DNA of 64,000 nucleotides from Clostridium sp. CM027 (GTDB lineage Bacteria > Bacillota > Clostridia > Clostridiales > Clostridiaceae). Below, in pieces: positions 63,587-64,000 of the stretch. The position numbers and the translations under genes were made by a program. Numbering within the stretch: the first letter of the stretch is position 1; each line of letters starts with the position of its first letter. The notes beneath the pieces are model-generated. The model saw only the letters and a program-made list of their open reading frames with translations. It was not told the origin of the DNA and did no database searches. The stretch lies in contig NZ_CP077725.1 of assembly GCF_024730565.1 (NCBI RefSeq), forward strand, positions 434,001 to 498,000, in the 5' to 3' direction.

Positions 63587-64000
63587 ATGGATCAAAAAAT
63601 AGTAAGAAAAGAAAACTATACTTATGAAGATAATATGCAACTTATTCAATTGGCTAGAAATAAAGAACCGGGTGCATTAGATACGTTGGTGGAAATGAAT
63701 TTACCATTAGTTTCATCAATAAGTAAAAAATTTCTTAATAGGGGATATGAGTATGATGATATATTTCAAATTGGATGTATTGGCTTAGTAAAGGCAATTA
63801 ATAATTTTGATACTAAGTATAATGTGAAATTTTCTACATATGCCGTACCTATGATAATGGGAGAGATTAAAAGATTTCTTAGAGATGATGGAATTATAAA
63901 AGTAAGTAGAAGCGTTAAAATTACTGCAAGACAATTACATTATGATAAAGATACTCTAACCAAAGAATTGGGGAGGGAGCCTACTATTGATGAACTGTCG
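63587..64000 (+). CDS. sigF: RNA polymerase sigma-F factor (partial, runs off window)
   Basis: ATG 63587, with GGTGG upstream and 10 bases after the spoIIAB stop. 138 codons are visible: region 2 has GYEYDDIFQIGCIGLVKAI and FSTYAVPMIMGEIKRFLRDD, followed by the start of region 3. It directs early forespore transcription. Its place after spoIIAA-spoIIAB makes sigF rather than sigG the assignment. Confidence 0.94.
   Translation, partial: MDQKIVRKENYTYEDNMQLIQLARNKEPGALDTLVEMNLPLVSSISKKFLNRGYEYDDIFQIGCIGLVKAINNFDTKYNVKFSTYAVPMIMGEIKRFLRDDGIIKVSRSVKITARQLHYDKDTLTKELGREPTIDELS

Noticed and set aside
1-64000. tRNA, rRNA, CRISPR array or prophage
   Set aside because: None was seen on reading both strands: no cloverleaf-like clusters, no regular direct repeats with spacers, no phage structural genes.

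Overview
The window looks like chromosome of a low-GC, endospore-forming anaerobe of the genus Clostridium (sensu stricto). Support comes from the AT-rich base composition, the miaB-mutS-mutL-miaA order, a spoIIAA-spoIIAB-sigF sporulation operon at the right edge, a CotS-type spore coat gene, and a C. kluyveri-type succinate/4-hydroxybutyrate fermentation cluster. No rRNA, tRNA or CRISPR array was seen.

Region 1 (1-15.3 kb) is conserved housekeeping: the end of glutamate dehydrogenase, a BaiN/HI0933-type flavoprotein, cmk, ispH, a CotS-family protein, a GNAT protein, miaB, mutS, mutL, miaA, a MYG1-family protein and a convergent class I/II aminotransferase.

Region 2 (15.3-39.5 kb) is an accessory region. 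It holds an intact IscB RNA-guided nuclease gene with its omega-RNA (HEARO) region, a DinG-type helicase, a deformylase-like gene, a WYL regulator with a DJ-1/PfpI protein, and a run of resistance-type genes (NimA-like flavoprotein, CAT-like acetyltransferase, several GNATs, a FusB-type EF-G-binding protein). Between them lie decayed genes and mobile-element debris: a group II intron 3' end, two IS3-family remnants, a frameshifted CPBP protease and a frameshifted alpha/beta hydrolase. Three copies (perhaps a fourth) of a roughly 100-nt leader module lie 46-50 nt upstream of start codons here; this is the least explained signal in the window. The region ends with a two-gene Ku-ligase NHEJ operon.

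Region 3 (39.9-47.3 kb) has an EamA transporter, an orphan adenine methyltransferase very like C. difficile CamA, and a compact ACP / acyl-AMP ligase / LuxE / LuxC / MaoC operon. The last looks like a fatty acid reductase system without luciferase; its ligase gene is frameshifted at a run of nine A.

Region 4 (47.4-62.6 kb) is the 4-hydroxybutyrate pathway. A CBS-PAS-AAA+ sigma-54 activator precedes a textbook -24/-12 promoter that drives abfD (4-hydroxybutyryl-CoA dehydratase), a NifU-type scaffold, a small cysteine-rich protein, a 4-hydroxybutyrate CoA-transferase, an EamA transporter, cat1, sucD, 4hbD and a nitroreductase. Together these take succinate via succinyl-CoA, succinate semialdehyde and 4-hydroxybutyrate to crotonyl-CoA. 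Downstream the CoA-transferase and its control region have been duplicated: one copy is now a 24-codon stub in front of a permease, the other is full length and shares a 245-bp identical block with the first gene.

Region 5 (62.7 kb to the end) is the spoIIA operon behind a sigma-H-type promoter; sigF runs off the window.
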